A stretch of 64,000 bases of DNA from Massiliimalia sp050943535 (GTDB taxonomy: Bacteria > Bacillota > Clostridia > Oscillospirales > Ruminococcaceae). Within the stretch, counting starts at the first letter, position 1. Every line of letters begins with the position of its first letter. Below the pieces are notes generated by a model that worked only from the letters and a program-made list of their open reading frames with translations, ran no database searches and was not told the origin of the DNA. The translations under genes and the position numbers were made by a program. Positions 15,575 through 25,632 of this stretch are shown here, one piece after another. The DNA lies in contig JBMNPJ010000006.1 of assembly GCA_050943535.1 (NCBI GenBank), forward strand, positions 124,001-188,000, read 5' to 3'.

Positions 15575-17011
15575 ATGAATCTTTTAGAATTATTTTCTGA
15601 AATAGAAACAAAAAATCAAGTGTGGAATCATACTGTACTGGGAATCACCAATGATTCCCGGAAGGTACAGAAGGATACCGTTTACATTGCAATCCCCGGC
15701 GCTAAGGTGGACGGACATGATTATGCAGCGTCTGCTTTGGAAAAAGGTGCCGCTGCAGTTGTGGTAGAACGGGATTTAGGATTAGAACGGCAGATTTTGG
15801 TGGAAGACAGCAGAAAAGCTTATGCAAAACTGTGTGCTGCCTGGTTTGGTAACCCTTCTAAAAAACTGAAATTAATTGGAATTACCGGTACCAACGGCAA
15901 AACTTCTGTAACTACGATGATTAAACACATTTTGGAAGATGCAGGATTTATGACTGGGCTGATCGGCACCATTCAAATTGAGTTTGGTTCTGTAGTACGG
16001 GAAAATCCAAACACCACACCGGATGCGTATTTGTTCCAGCAGACACTTCGTGAAATGGCGGACGCAGGATGCCAGTATGTAGTCAGCGAAGTATCTTCTC
16101 ACGCATTGGCTCAGGATCGGGTGTATGGATGCCATTTTGAAGTTTGCGCATTTACTAATTTGACTCAGGACCACCTGGATTATCATAAAGATATGGAAGA
16201 CTATTATCAGGCGAAAAAGAAACTGTTTTCCATGGGAAATATTAACATTGTCAATGTTCGGGATCCGTATGGCAAACGCCTAGCAGAAGAATTAGGAGAA
16301 GGAACCGTTACCTTTTCCCGGGAAGATCCTCATGCGGATTTTTATGCAAGCGACATTGTATGTTATCCAGATTCTGTACAATTTTGTGTAACACATAATG
16401 GGATTGTAAGCCGGATTCGCTTTGCAATTCCGGGACTGTATTCTGTAGAAAACACTTTGACTGCTATTGCAGTATGCTCTCAGCTGGGAATTTCTGTGGA
16501 CAATATTGTTACTGCGCTTGGAAAAATGTCCGGTGTAACTGGACGTGGAGAAATTATTGCTCACAATGACCGGTTTACTGTAATCCGAGATTATGCTCAC
16601 ACGCCGGATGGAATTGAAAATGTTCTCAAGAGCATGCGGGATTGTTCCAAAGGTCGTTTGGTAGCACTCTTTGGATGTGGCGGAGACCGTGACCGAACCA
16701 AGCGTCCTAAAATGGCGGCAGCCTGCTGCAAGTATGCTGATTTTGTGATTGTTACATCTGATAATCCCCGCAGTGAAGATCCGGATGAAATCATTCGGGA
16801 AATTCTGCCTGGAATGAAAGATGGAATAGAATATGTAACCATTACCAATCGGAAAGATGCCATTCACTATGCCATGGATCATGCACAGACAGGTGACGTA
16901 ATTTTGCTGTTGGGAAAAGGACACGAAACCTATCAGGTGCTGAAAGAAGGCACCATACACTTTGATGAAAAAGAAGTGGTAGAGGAATATTTAACTCAAA
17001 TGGAACTGTGA
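15575..17011 (+). CDS. murE: UDP-MurNAc-tripeptide ligase, diaminopimelate-adding
   Basis: 478 residues. ATP-dependent addition of the third residue to UDP-MurNAc-L-Ala-D-Glu. P-loop GITGTNGKTS; central motif SSHALAQDRV; the DNPR motif (TSDNPRSEDP), characteristic of enzymes that add meso-diaminopimelate rather than lysine. The cell wall is therefore inferred to be of the A1gamma type. The stop overlaps the upstream edge of the murF reading frame. Confidence 0.95.
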   Translation: MNLLELFSEIETKNQVWNHTVLGITNDSRKVQKDTVYIAIPGAKVDGHDYAASALEKGAAAVVVERDLGLERQILVEDSRKAYAKLCAAWFGNPSKKLKLIGITGTNGKTSVTTMIKHILEDAGFMTGLIGTIQIEFGSVVRENPNTTPDAYLFQQTLREMADAGCQYVVSEVSSHALAQDRVYGCHFEVCAFTNLTQDHLDYHKDMEDYYQAKKKLFSMGNINIVNVRDPYGKRLAEELGEGTVTFSREDPHADFYASDIVCYPDSVQFCVTHNGIVSRIRFAIPGLYSVENTLTAIAVCSQLGISVDNIVTALGKMSGVTGRGEIIAHNDRFTVIRDYAHTPDGIENVLKSMRDCSKGRLVALFGCGGDRDRTKRPKMAAACCKYADFVIVTSDNPRSEDPDEIIREILPGMKDGIEYVTITNRKDAIHYAMDHAQTGDVILLLGKGHETYQVLKEGTIHFDEKEVVEEYLTQMEL

Positions 17012-17055
17012 TGTATCGTAGCTCCTTGATTTTGAGTTCAGTTGGAGGAATTGAG

Positions 17056-18420
17056 TTGAAACAGATGACGTTAAAACAAATTGCTCAGGCAGTGGGGGGA
17101 ACTGTGATTCCGCCGGAAGCGGACGGAGTGGTAGACTATGTTTCTACAGATACCCGAACCATCGGACAGGGAAGTCTTTTTATTGCAATTCAGGGAGAAC
17201 GGTTTGACGGTCACAACTTTGTGCCCCAGGCTATGGAATCTGGTGCAGTAGCGGCTTTGGTCAGCAAAAAACCAGAATCATCCGATCCTGTTATTTTGGT
17301 AGAAGATACCCGGAAAGCTTATGGTGATCTGGCAGCCTGGTATCGGAATCAGTTTTCCTTGTTTTTGGTGGGTGTAACTGGAAGTGTGGGAAAAACTTCT
17401 ACCAAAGAGATGATTTATACTGTTTTGTCTCACAAAATGAAAGTTTTGAAAACCCAGGGAAATCTGAATAATGATATCGGACTTCCTAAAACACTGTTGG
17501 AACTGGATGACAGTCATCAGGGAGCTGTCATTGAAATGGGCATGTCCCATTTTGGAGAAATCAGTTATTTAAGCCGGATTTGCCGTCCTACCTTAGGGGT
17601 CATCACCAATATTGGCGTATCCCATATGGAAAATTTGGGCAGCCGGGAAAATATTCTGAAAGCCAAACTGGAAATTTTGGACGGAATGGAACCGGATGGA
17701 ACTTTGATTCTCAACCGGGACAATGACATGTTGTCCACCTTATATGGAAAACGGGAAAATACCCTTTGGTTCGGAATTGATGCTCCGGCTGATGTCACTG
17801 CGAAAGACATTGTTTCCCAGGGCAGTGAAACCCAGTTTACCCTGTGCTTTCAGGGAAAAGAATATCCTGCTGTAATTCCTGTGATTGGGGTGCATAATGT
17901 ATATAACGCACTGGCAGGCTTTTTAGTGGGGATTCAGGTAGGAATGGCTCCAGAAGAAATTATTGAAAGCTTTTTAGTGTATCAAAATTCTGGTATGCGG
18001 CAGAAAATTTCTGAATATGATGGAATTAAGGTCATTGAAGACTGTTATAACGCCAGTCCGGATTCCATGCGTTCCGCTTTGAATGTGATTGAAACCATTC
18101 CTTGCGATGGGCGCAGAATTGCGGTACTGGGAGATATGTTGGAATTAGGAGAAAATTCCGTTCGCTTTCACGAAGAGGTTGGTGAAATGGCAGCTGAGTC
18201 CGGATTGGATGAGCTGATTTGCTTTGGAACCGAAGCATTGCACATACAAAAAGGTGCTAAAGAAAAAGGTTTTTGTCAAGTTTCCCATTTTCTGGACAAG
18301 GGAAATATGGTATCCTATTTAAGGAAAATCCTGAAAAAAGGAGACGCAGTGATTTTTAAAGCCAGCCGGGGAATTCGTCTGGAAGAAGTAACACAAGCAT
18401 TGTTTAAAGGAGAAAAATAG
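17056..18420 (+). CDS. murF: UDP-MurNAc-tripeptide:D-Ala-D-Ala ligase
   Basis: 454 residues. Adds D-Ala-D-Ala, the last cytoplasmic step of the UDP-MurNAc-pentapeptide. P-loop GVTGSVGKTSTKEM, NLNNDIGLP, EMGMSHFGEI, and VIEDCYNASPDSMRSAL near the C-terminal domain. The likely start is the TTG at 17056 (GGAGG 7 nt upstream), giving MKQMTLKQIAQAVGG; the frame is open back to 17008, but those residues are not family-like. Confidence 0.93.
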   Translation: MKQMTLKQIAQAVGGTVIPPEADGVVDYVSTDTRTIGQGSLFIAIQGERFDGHNFVPQAMESGAVAALVSKKPESSDPVILVEDTRKAYGDLAAWYRNQFSLFLVGVTGSVGKTSTKEMIYTVLSHKMKVLKTQGNLNNDIGLPKTLLELDDSHQGAVIEMGMSHFGEISYLSRICRPTLGVITNIGVSHMENLGSRENILKAKLEILDGMEPDGTLILNRDNDMLSTLYGKRENTLWFGIDAPADVTAKDIVSQGSETQFTLCFQGKEYPAVIPVIGVHNVYNALAGFLVGIQVGMAPEEIIESFLVYQNSGMRQKISEYDGIKVIEDCYNASPDSMRSALNVIETIPCDGRRIAVLGDMLELGENSVRFHEEVGEMAAESGLDELICFGTEALHIQKGAKEKGFCQVSHFLDKGNMVSYLRKILKKGDAVIFKASRGIRLEEVTQALFKGEK

Positions 18421-18423
18421 CTT

Positions 18424-19425
18424 ATGCTGGGAATGGTACCGGTTGTTACAGGATTGATCGCATTTGGTGTAACAGCACTGTTAGGGATTGTATTGATCCC
18501 CTATTTGAGAAAACTGAAATTTGGGCAGAGCATTAAGGAAATTGGCCCCACTTGGCATAAAAAGAAACAGGGAACTCCTACCATGGGAGGGATCATGTTT
18601 ATCATCGGAATTCTTGCGGCGGTAATTGTAGGTTTTCTTTTTACAGTGGCATCCAATGATTTTCAGGTGGAAGAAGCTGCCTGTGTGCGGTTGTTTGCCG
18701 GGTTGATCATGGCCTTGGGATTTGGCCTGATGGGCTTTTTGGACGATTATATCAAAGTAGTCAAAAGGCGGAATCTGGGGCTGCGGGCATTTCAGAAAAT
18801 TCTCATACAGCTGTTTTTGGCGATTGCTTATGTGTTTGTACTCCAGATTTCCGGTGTCAGTTCAACCATTGTGGATATCCCCTTCTTAGGGCAGCTGGAT
18901 TTAAACTGGCTTTATTATCCGGTTATGATTTTTATTATTCTGGGGACGACCAATGCTGTAAATCTTACTGACGGTATTGACGGTTTGGCGGCTTCTGTTA
19001 CATTTGTAGCTTCTCTGGGCTTTATGGCTTATGCCATGAAACTGCAGGACAGCTATATTGGTGTTTTGGCAGTTGCCACTGCGGCAGCATGTTTGGGCTT
19101 TTTAATGTGGAATTTTCACCCGGCCAAGGTATTTATGGGGGATACCGGTTCCATGTTTTTAGGAGGGCTGGTAGTTGCCATGGCATTTGGCATTGATATG
19201 CCCATTCTCATTGCCATTGTAGGATTTGTTTACTTGATGGAAGCGCTGTCTGTGATTTTGCAGGTAATCAGCTTTAAAACCACAGGAAAACGAATTTTTA
19301 AAATGAGCCCCATCCATCATCATTTTGAGATGAGCGGATGGAGTGAGGTTAAAATTGTAGCGGTATTTTCTCTGGTAGGAGCTATTTGCGCTTTGATTGG
19401 TTTTTTTGCGCTTCCTACTGTATAA
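18424..19425 (+). CDS. mraY: Phospho-MurNAc-pentapeptide translocase
   Basis: 333-residue polytopic membrane enzyme with about ten spans. It transfers phospho-MurNAc-pentapeptide to undecaprenyl phosphate (lipid I). Catalytic motifs: GFLDDYIKV, NLTDGIDGLAASV, and MSPIHHHFEMSGWSE in the last cytoplasmic loop. It starts 3 bp after the murF stop. In most Firmicutes murD comes next; here ftsW follows after 63 bp. Confidence 0.97.
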   Translation: MLGMVPVVTGLIAFGVTALLGIVLIPYLRKLKFGQSIKEIGPTWHKKKQGTPTMGGIMFIIGILAAVIVGFLFTVASNDFQVEEAACVRLFAGLIMALGFGLMGFLDDYIKVVKRRNLGLRAFQKILIQLFLAIAYVFVLQISGVSSTIVDIPFLGQLDLNWLYYPVMIFIILGTTNAVNLTDGIDGLAASVTFVASLGFMAYAMKLQDSYIGVLAVATAAACLGFLMWNFHPAKVFMGDTGSMFLGGLVVAMAFGIDMPILIAIVGFVYLMEALSVILQVISFKTTGKRIFKMSPIHHHFEMSGWSEVKIVAVFSLVGAICALIGFFALPTV

Positions 19426-19488
19426 CTGTTTGGATACTGCGTATAGTAAATAAGGGTTATTTCTTGGAACAAGGAGAGGTGGATACCG

Positions 19489-20667
19489 TTGCAGAAAAAG
19501 CACACTGGGGCAGGAAAAACAGTGAGAGAAAGACACTCTGTAAAACTTCGTAAAAAAAACAGAACAATTGATATTGCCTTTTTGCTGATCGTTCTTATCT
19601 TGGTAGCGTTTGGGGCCATTATGGTGTTTTCTGCCAGTTATCCAAACTCCTATGCACAGAACGGCGACAGCTTTTATATTATTAAAAAGCACTTGATTTT
19701 TGTGGTGGCGGGAATTGCAGGGATGCTGTTTTTGTCCAAATTCCCACCCTATTCCACCTATGAAAAGTTATCTGTTTTAATTTATATCATTGCATTGGGC
19801 ATGATGGCGTTGGTGGTAGTCATCAACTTTGCCAACGGAAACGGCGGGGTTGGACGATGGATTTATCTTGGTTTTTTCCAGTTTCAGCCTTCAGAAATTA
19901 TGAAGCTGGCCATGGTAATTATCTGTGCTGCTCTGGTTTCCAAAAACAGCGGCCGGATGAAGACATTCCGGTACGGAGTTCTGCCCTTTGGACTGGTACT
20001 GTTGCCAGTGGTTGGATTAATGATGATCCAGCACCATTTGTCTGGTACGATTATTATTTGTGTCATTGTACTGGCGATGATGTTTGTAGGAGGAACTCAT
20101 TTCGGTTGGTTTGTAGCGATTATTCCTGCTGGCGCCGCTGGTTTGGCGGGGATTGTTATCCTCAAAGGGGTAGGATACATGCAGGACCGTGTAAAAAACT
20201 GGTTGGATCCCTTTTCTGATATTCTAGGAGATTCCTGGCAGACGGTACAGTCTATGATTGCGATTGGTTCCGGCGGAATCATGGGAAGCGGGCTTGGAAA
20301 TTCACGACAGAAATATCTGTATCTTCCAGAACCGCAGAACGACTTTATCTTTGCCATTGTATGTGAAGAATTAGGATTTATCGGAGCTATTTTAGTAATT
20401 GTTCTCTTTATCCTTTTGGTTTACCGGGGATTTGTAATTGCCAACAAGGCACCGAATAAATTTGCCGGCATGGTGGTAGTGGGAATTACCATTCAAATTG
20501 CCATTCAGGCGATTTTAAATATTGCGGTAGTTACCAACAGTATTCCAAATACCGGGATCAGTCTTCCTTTCTTCAGTTACGGAGGAACCGCTTTGATGAT
20601 GCAGTTGTTTGAAATGGGGATTATTTTGAATATTTCCCGTTATGCTACAGAGGAAAAAGTGGAATAA
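19489..20667 (+). CDS. ftsW: SEDS glycosyltransferase FtsW
   Basis: 392 residues with ten or so membrane spans. Polymerises lipid II at the septum together with the class B PBP. Motifs: AIMVFSASYPNS, the catalytic-loop region GRWIYLGFFQFQPSEIMKLAMV, and NTGISLPFFSYGGTALMMQL. Starts with TTG at 19489, preceded by AAGGAGAGG about 9 nt upstream. Confidence 0.94.
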   Translation: MQKKHTGAGKTVRERHSVKLRKKNRTIDIAFLLIVLILVAFGAIMVFSASYPNSYAQNGDSFYIIKKHLIFVVAGIAGMLFLSKFPPYSTYEKLSVLIYIIALGMMALVVVINFANGNGGVGRWIYLGFFQFQPSEIMKLAMVIICAALVSKNSGRMKTFRYGVLPFGLVLLPVVGLMMIQHHLSGTIIICVIVLAMMFVGGTHFGWFVAIIPAGAAGLAGIVILKGVGYMQDRVKNWLDPFSDILGDSWQTVQSMIAIGSGGIMGSGLGNSRQKYLYLPEPQNDFIFAIVCEELGFIGAILVIVLFILLVYRGFVIANKAPNKFAGMVVVGITIQIAIQAILNIAVVTNSIPNTGISLPFFSYGGTALMMQLFEMGIILNISRYATEEKVE

Positions 20668-20742
20668 GATAAAAGTAAAAGGGAAAAAATAACAGTTAAA
20701 AAAGCATTGCTTTTTGATAAAACGACATAGACGCTTTCTAAA

Positions 20743-20777
20743 AACGGTAGGAACAGTCGTAAAGACTTCCTGCCGTT
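20743..20777. other. Hairpin between ftsW and murG
   Basis: 11-bp inverted repeat AACGGTAGGAA/TTCCTGCCGTT (one G-U pair) with a 13-nt loop and no T-run after it. It is probably an RNA processing or stability element rather than a terminator. Confidence 0.4.
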
Positions 20778-20826
20778 ATGCTGGGTAAGCGGAATTTGTC
20801 AGCAACAGTCAGGAAAGGTTTGGTTT

Positions 20827-21942
20827 ATGATGAAAGTACTTTTAGCGGGAGGCGGCACCGCAGGACATATTAATCCGGCGATTGCCATTGCTCAGTATAT
20901 TCGGTCAAAAAATCCGGACGCAAAAATTTTATTTGCAGGAACACCAAAGGGGATGGAAGCAGACCTGGTAAAAAAGGCTGGTTTTGATTTTACTCCCATT
21001 AAAGTAGGGGGATTCCGCAGAAGTTTTTCTGTGGAAAACGTGATACATAATATGCAGTCACTGTATTATCTGGCTACCTCTGATTTTGCAGCAAAACGGA
21101 TTGTACGGGATTTCCAGCCGGACTTGGTCATCGGAACCGGTGGTTATGTCAGCGGACCAGTAGTGCTTGCTGCATCAAAAGCTGGAATTAAAACTGCCAT
21201 TCATGAACAAAACGCTTTCCCCGGTGTGACCAATAAAATTTTGGCCAAACGGGTGAATCGGGTTTACCTGGCAGTAGAAGAAGCAAAACAGCATTTGGAT
21301 CCTGCTGCACGGTGTGTTGTTGTGGGAAATCCCATCCGGCAGACCATATTAAAAACCGATGCTGCCGCTGCACGGAAAGAACTTGGTTTGGATGACCGGA
21401 TGTGTGTTCTTTCTTTTGGCGGAAGTTTGGGTGCTGCGGTGATTAACCGTATGGCGGCTGACTTAATGGAATGGAATGGAACCCAGCATAAAATTAACCA
21501 CATTCACGGTTACGGACGTCAGGGGAAAGAATTGTTCCCTCAGCTTTTGCAGGAACGAAATCTAAAACTGGAAGACCTGCCCGGTGTCAGTGCCAGAGAG
21601 TATATTGACAATATGGCTACTTGCCTGGCGGCAGCAGATTTGGTGATCTGCCGAAGCGGCGCCATGACCCTCAGTGAACTGGAAGCTACAGGAAAACCGT
21701 CCATTTTGGTTCCTTCCCCTTATGTAGCAGAAAACCATCAGTACCATAATGCTATGGTACTGGTAAACCATCAGGCAGCTTGCCTCATTCAGGAAAAAGA
21801 ATACGACAAAAAAGTGCTTTTCCAGCAAATTGAGGACTTTTATCAGCATCCTGAAAAATTGCGTCAATACGGAGAAAATGCCAAAAAATTGGCTATTTTG
21901 GATACGGCAAAACGCATTTATGAAGATCTGATGACGCTTTAA
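20827..21942 (+). CDS. murG: Lipid II synthase (undecaprenyl-PP-MurNAc-pentapeptide GlcNAc transferase)
   Basis: 371 residues, GT28 family. Adds GlcNAc to lipid I on the inner membrane face. N-terminal glycine-rich loop GGGTAGHINPAIAIAQ, then TGGYVSGPVVLAA, HEQNAFPGVTNKIL, SFGGSLGAAVINRM and the donor-binding RSGAMTLSELEATGKPSILVP. Two ATGs are adjacent at 20827 and 20830, with AGGAAAGG upstream. Confidence 0.96.
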   Translation: MMKVLLAGGGTAGHINPAIAIAQYIRSKNPDAKILFAGTPKGMEADLVKKAGFDFTPIKVGGFRRSFSVENVIHNMQSLYYLATSDFAAKRIVRDFQPDLVIGTGGYVSGPVVLAASKAGIKTAIHEQNAFPGVTNKILAKRVNRVYLAVEEAKQHLDPAARCVVVGNPIRQTILKTDAAAARKELGLDDRMCVLSFGGSLGAAVINRMAADLMEWNGTQHKINHIHGYGRQGKELFPQLLQERNLKLEDLPGVSAREYIDNMATCLAAADLVICRSGAMTLSELEATGKPSILVPSPYVAENHQYHNAMVLVNHQAACLIQEKEYDKKVLFQQIEDFYQHPEKLRQYGENAKKLAILDTAKRIYEDLMTL

Positions 21943-22090
21943 TCAGATGGTGAAGCAGATAATCTGAGAATCGTCAAATAAGGGTTTTCAAAAAAGAGGA
22001 CTGAAAATCTGATTTTTACACCAAAATCTGCTCAATTGCATAGAATGGGTTACTTTGATCATTCATGCAAGGAAAGGGCGGATTGGTTTT

Positions 22091-23359
22091 ATGAGTAAAC
22101 TCGTCATTGAAGGCGGACACCGATTATGCGGCAGTATCCCGATTCAAGGGGCCAAAAACAGCTGTCTTCCCATTTTGGCAGCAACCCTGCTGGGCGGGGG
22201 CAAAAGTACCATACGAAATTGCCCCCGCCTTTCGGATGTGGACGCGGCAGTGGAAATTCTGCGGTACTTAGGATGTGAGATTTCCCGTGAGGATGATATT
22301 CTGACAGTAGACAGTTCCAATGCGGCAGGCTTTATGGTTCCAGAAGAATTGATGCAGGAGATGCGCTCTTCCATTGTTTTTTTGGGTCCGATTTTAGCCC
22401 GCATGGGAAAGGCAGTGCTGTCGGCGCCGGGAGGATGTGAACTGGGTCCCCGCCCCATTGACCTGCATTTAGATGCACTGCGCCGGCTGGGTGCAGTGAT
22501 TGAGGAACAGCATGGATTTTTGTGCTGTACCGCTCCTCAGGGACTGAAAGGTGCGAAAATTTCTTTGAGTTTCCCCAGTGTGGGGGCAACAGAAAATATT
22601 ATGCTGGCGGCTGTTTTGGCAAAAGGTCGCACGGTGGTTCACAATGCAGCAGAAGAACCGGAAATTGTGGATTTGGCTGATTATCTCAACAGCCGGGGCG
22701 CAAAAATTTCCGGTGCAGGGAAAAGTACCATTGTCATTAACGGAGTAAAAAAACTCCATGATATTGAACATCAGGTCATCCCGGATCGCATTGTGGCGGC
22801 AACCTATTTATGCGCTGGGTTGATTACCGGCGGAGAAGTGCAGGTAGATCGGGTTCATACTATGGATCTGGAAAGTGTGATTCCCGTGTTGGAACAGGCT
22901 GGGGCGAAAATCCAGATTGGACCAAACAGTCTGCGTATGCGGATGGACGGAAGACCAAAACGGGTACGTCAGATACGAACCATGCCATATCCGGGGTTCC
23001 CAACAGACGCACAGGCGCCGGTTATGGCGGCATTGTCTGTGGCAGATGGCACCAGCGTATTCGTTGAAAATATTTTCGAGAGCCGGTACAAGCACGCAAT
23101 TGAGTTAAACCGTATGGGTGCTGACATTAAAATGGAGGGCCGGGTGGCAGTATGTACCGGCGTTCCCAGATTAATGGGTGCCGCTGTTCGGGCCGAGGAT
23201 TTGCGGGGCGGAGCCGCTTTGGTGTTGGCAGGGCTTCAGGCAGAAGGCGTGACAAAGGTATCTCAGGTGCACCATATTGACCGGGGATATGAGGAGTTTG
23301 AAAAAAATTTAAATCGGTTAGGCGCTCATGTATGGAGAGAGGGCAGCGAAACCGTTTGA
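22091..23359 (+). CDS. murA: UDP-N-acetylglucosamine 1-carboxyvinyltransferase
   Basis: 422 residues; the first committed step of peptidoglycan synthesis (enolpyruvyl transfer from PEP). Residue C116 in SAPGGCELGPRP is the catalytic cysteine targeted by fosfomycin, so the enzyme looks sensitive rather than of the Asp type. GAKNSCLPILAA (residues 20-31) and PYPGFPTDAQAPVMA are typical. The ATG at 22091 follows AAGGGCGG; the open frame back to 22055 is not family-like. Position between murG and ftsQ is common in Clostridia. Confidence 0.95.
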   Translation: MSKLVIEGGHRLCGSIPIQGAKNSCLPILAATLLGGGKSTIRNCPRLSDVDAAVEILRYLGCEISREDDILTVDSSNAAGFMVPEELMQEMRSSIVFLGPILARMGKAVLSAPGGCELGPRPIDLHLDALRRLGAVIEEQHGFLCCTAPQGLKGAKISLSFPSVGATENIMLAAVLAKGRTVVHNAAEEPEIVDLADYLNSRGAKISGAGKSTIVINGVKKLHDIEHQVIPDRIVAATYLCAGLITGGEVQVDRVHTMDLESVIPVLEQAGAKIQIGPNSLRMRMDGRPKRVRQIRTMPYPGFPTDAQAPVMAALSVADGTSVFVENIFESRYKHAIELNRMGADIKMEGRVAVCTGVPRLMGAAVRAEDLRGGAALVLAGLQAEGVTKVSQVHHIDRGYEEFEKNLNRLGAHVWREGSETV

Positions 23360-23381
23360 GGAAGTACATTTCGGAGGAATC

Positions 23382-24281
23382 ATGAAGTTAACCAGAAAAA
23401 ACCAGGTAAAAATGCGCGATGAGGCAAGAGAAGCCAATAGTGTGCGCCATAGACGGAGAAGGAAGAAAAACTATACTCTATATTATCTGTTGGTTTTTAT
23501 TCTGATTCTGATTACAGGAGTAACCTTGTCTATTACAGTGTTCTTTAATACGGAAAGGATTGTGGTGGTTGGAAACGACAACCACAGTCCGGAAGAAATT
23601 TTGTCCTATACTGAGGCAGATCTGGGGGATAATTTGTTTCGGATGAATTTAACCCAGATGGAACGCAATATTATGGATCAAACCGTAGACTTAGATGATG
23701 TAAAAGTATCCCGAAAGCTTCCTAAAACGTTAATGATAGAAGTTACACCAGCTCAGGCTTCTGTAGCTGCCTATAATGGAGAAAATTATGATATTATCAG
23801 TTCTGGGGGAAGAATTATCCATCAGACCGATGATTTGACCGATTATGAGGGAGTTTTTCTTCTGTCCGGTGTAGACTTTTCTGATGTTGAAGTAGGCGAA
23901 TTTATTGAAGATAATTCCGACTATGAAAATATGCAGAAAGTTCTGTACGAGATGGAAAAAAGAGGCCTTTTAGAAGTAAATGCCATGGAAGTATCTACAG
24001 GGCGGGAAATAAAATTGTCTTATCAAAATAAGATCACCATTTATTTAGGTTCCGTACTGGATTTGGATTATAAGCTTGATTTGGTGGATCAATTAATAGA
24101 AGAACGTATCAGTCCTGGAGAAGAAGGCGTAATTGACGTGCGATTCAGCGGAGAAGCCATTTTTCGGCCAATGACTATGGTGACCCAGCAGGCTAAGGGA
24201 ATTGCTGTAAACCAAAAAGCGCAGCCAATTCCTTCAGAAAAGGAAAAGAGTCAAACGAGCCAGATGTCAGTGCTGGAATAA
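23382..24281 (+). CDS. ftsQ: Division protein FtsQ/DivIB
   Basis: 299 residues: a basic cytoplasmic tail (RHRRRRKKN), one membrane span (about 34-56, LYYLLVFILILITGVTLSITVFF), a POTRA domain (TERIVVVGNDNHSPEEIL ... NLFRMN ... VDLDDVKVSRKLPKTLMIEV), a beta domain, and a low-complexity tail. It joins FtsL and the PBP in the divisome. GGAGGAATC directly precedes the ATG at 23382; the frame is open back into murA. Confidence 0.9.
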   Translation: MKLTRKNQVKMRDEAREANSVRHRRRRKKNYTLYYLLVFILILITGVTLSITVFFNTERIVVVGNDNHSPEEILSYTEADLGDNLFRMNLTQMERNIMDQTVDLDDVKVSRKLPKTLMIEVTPAQASVAAYNGENYDIISSGGRIIHQTDDLTDYEGVFLLSGVDFSDVEVGEFIEDNSDYENMQKVLYEMEKRGLLEVNAMEVSTGREIKLSYQNKITIYLGSVLDLDYKLDLVDQLIEERISPGEEGVIDVRFSGEAIFRPMTMVTQQAKGIAVNQKAQPIPSEKEKSQTSQMSVLE

Positions 24282-24437
24282 AAATCATAAACAGAGAGAA
24301 TACGAATTGTAAATTTTTTGCGACCGAACAGGATATTTCGGTAATATTTGCGAGAGAGTGTCCTATTTTCGGAAAAAATCTTGCAATTTGTTTAAGAAAG
24401 CGAAGAAAAAATACTGGATTTTTTTTAGGATAGATAG

Positions 24438-24443
24438 TATAAT
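24438..24443 (+). promoter_or_regulatory. Possible -10 box of an ftsZ promoter
   Basis: TATAAT 85 bp before the ftsZ start, in a 246-bp AT-rich gap. The hexamer 17 bp upstream (TGGATT) is a poor -35, so the promoter is only a candidate. The gap contains no other recognisable feature. Confidence 0.35.
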
Positions 24444-24527
24444 AAGAAATAATACTAGATGTAGACTTCGATGCACAAAAAGCTATTTTGTGCGGATGTT
24501 GAATATAGAAAATAGGAGGACGAAAAC

Positions 24528-25622
24528 GTGGGCGGTTTTACACTGGATAACATGAGTAATGACGATGTCAATATAAAGGTAATTGGTGTTGGCGGCGGCG
24601 GCGGAAACGCAGTAAACCGAATGGTAGAATGCGGCGTGCAGAATGTAGAATTTATTGCCATCAATACCGATCAGCCGATTTTGGATATTTCCCGTGCAAC
24701 TTATAAAATCCGAATTGGGGATAAATTAACCAAAGGTCGGGGTGCTGGCGGTGATCCTGAAAAAGGTGCAAAGGCAGCAGAAGAAAGCCGGGAAGAAATT
24801 GAAGCGATTCTGAAAGGAACCCAGATGATTTTTATCACAGCTGGTATGGGCGGCGGTACTGGAACAGGAGCCGCTCCAGTTGTTGCGGAAATCGCAAAAG
24901 AACTGGGGATTCTTACCGTTGGGATTGTTACCAAACCATTCTTGTTTGAGGGGAAAAGAAGAATGGCTAACGCAGAAAAAGGATTGGCTGAGTTAGCATC
25001 TAAAGTGGATTCTTTGGTAGTAATTCCTAACGAACGTTTGAAATTGATTACAGACCGCTGCCGTTCTTTAAAAGATGCATTTGCTGCTGCGGACGATGTA
25101 CTGCGTCAAGGGGTACAGAGTATTTCTGACCTGATTAAAGTTCCAGGATTCATCAATCTGGACTTTGCTGATGTATGTGCAGTAATGAAAGAAGCTGGAT
25201 ATGCTCATATGGGCGTGGGCAGCGGAACCGGTAAAGATAAAGCTCATGAAGCAGCTACCATGGCTGTTTCCAGTCCTCTGCTGGAAACCACCATTGATGG
25301 TGCTAAGGGGATTATTATCAATATTACTGCTCCGTCTGATTTGGCATTTGATGAAGCAGAAACTGCATCTGCAATTATTGCGGAAGCTGCTCATCCAGAT
25401 GCAAATATTTTCTGGGGCTTGGCATTTGATGATGATCTGCAGGATGAAATGCGGATTACTGTCATTGCTACAGGTTTTGAAAATACATCTGAAAATCTGT
25501 TCCCTGGTCAGGCTGCAAAACAACAGCCGGCAGCTGGTGGTCAGAATAAAGCGGAACCCAAAACCAAAGAATTGGATTTCGATGATTTTGACGACATTAT
25601 GGATTTATTTAAACATAAATAA
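24528..25622 (+). CDS. ftsZ: Cell division GTPase FtsZ
   Basis: 364 residues starting at GTG 24528 with AGGAGG 8 nt upstream. Tubulin-like GTPase that forms the Z ring. N-terminal GVGGGGGNAVNRMVE, the tubulin signature GGGTGTGAAPVVA, the T7 loop NLDFADVCAVM, and a C-terminal peptide ELDFDDFDDIMDLFKHK that binds membrane tethers. Last gene of the cluster; a strong terminator follows. ftsA, the usual upstream tether gene, is absent. Confidence 0.98.
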   Translation: MGGFTLDNMSNDDVNIKVIGVGGGGGNAVNRMVECGVQNVEFIAINTDQPILDISRATYKIRIGDKLTKGRGAGGDPEKGAKAAEESREEIEAILKGTQMIFITAGMGGGTGTGAAPVVAEIAKELGILTVGIVTKPFLFEGKRRMANAEKGLAELASKVDSLVVIPNERLKLITDRCRSLKDAFAAADDVLRQGVQSISDLIKVPGFINLDFADVCAVMKEAGYAHMGVGSGTGKDKAHEAATMAVSSPLLETTIDGAKGIIINITAPSDLAFDEAETASAIIAEAAHPDANIFWGLAFDDDLQDEMRITVIATGFENTSENLFPGQAAKQQPAAGGQNKAEPKTKELDFDDFDDIMDLFKHK

Positions 25623-25632
25623 TGAATACGAG

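Noticed and set aside
16292..16960. 222-codon minus-strand open frame inside murE
   Set aside because: Antisense shadow of a well-supported gene.
20668..20826. ftsW-murG gap as a possible riboswitch or small gene
   Set aside because: Only one simple hairpin, no conserved aptamer motif and no start signals.
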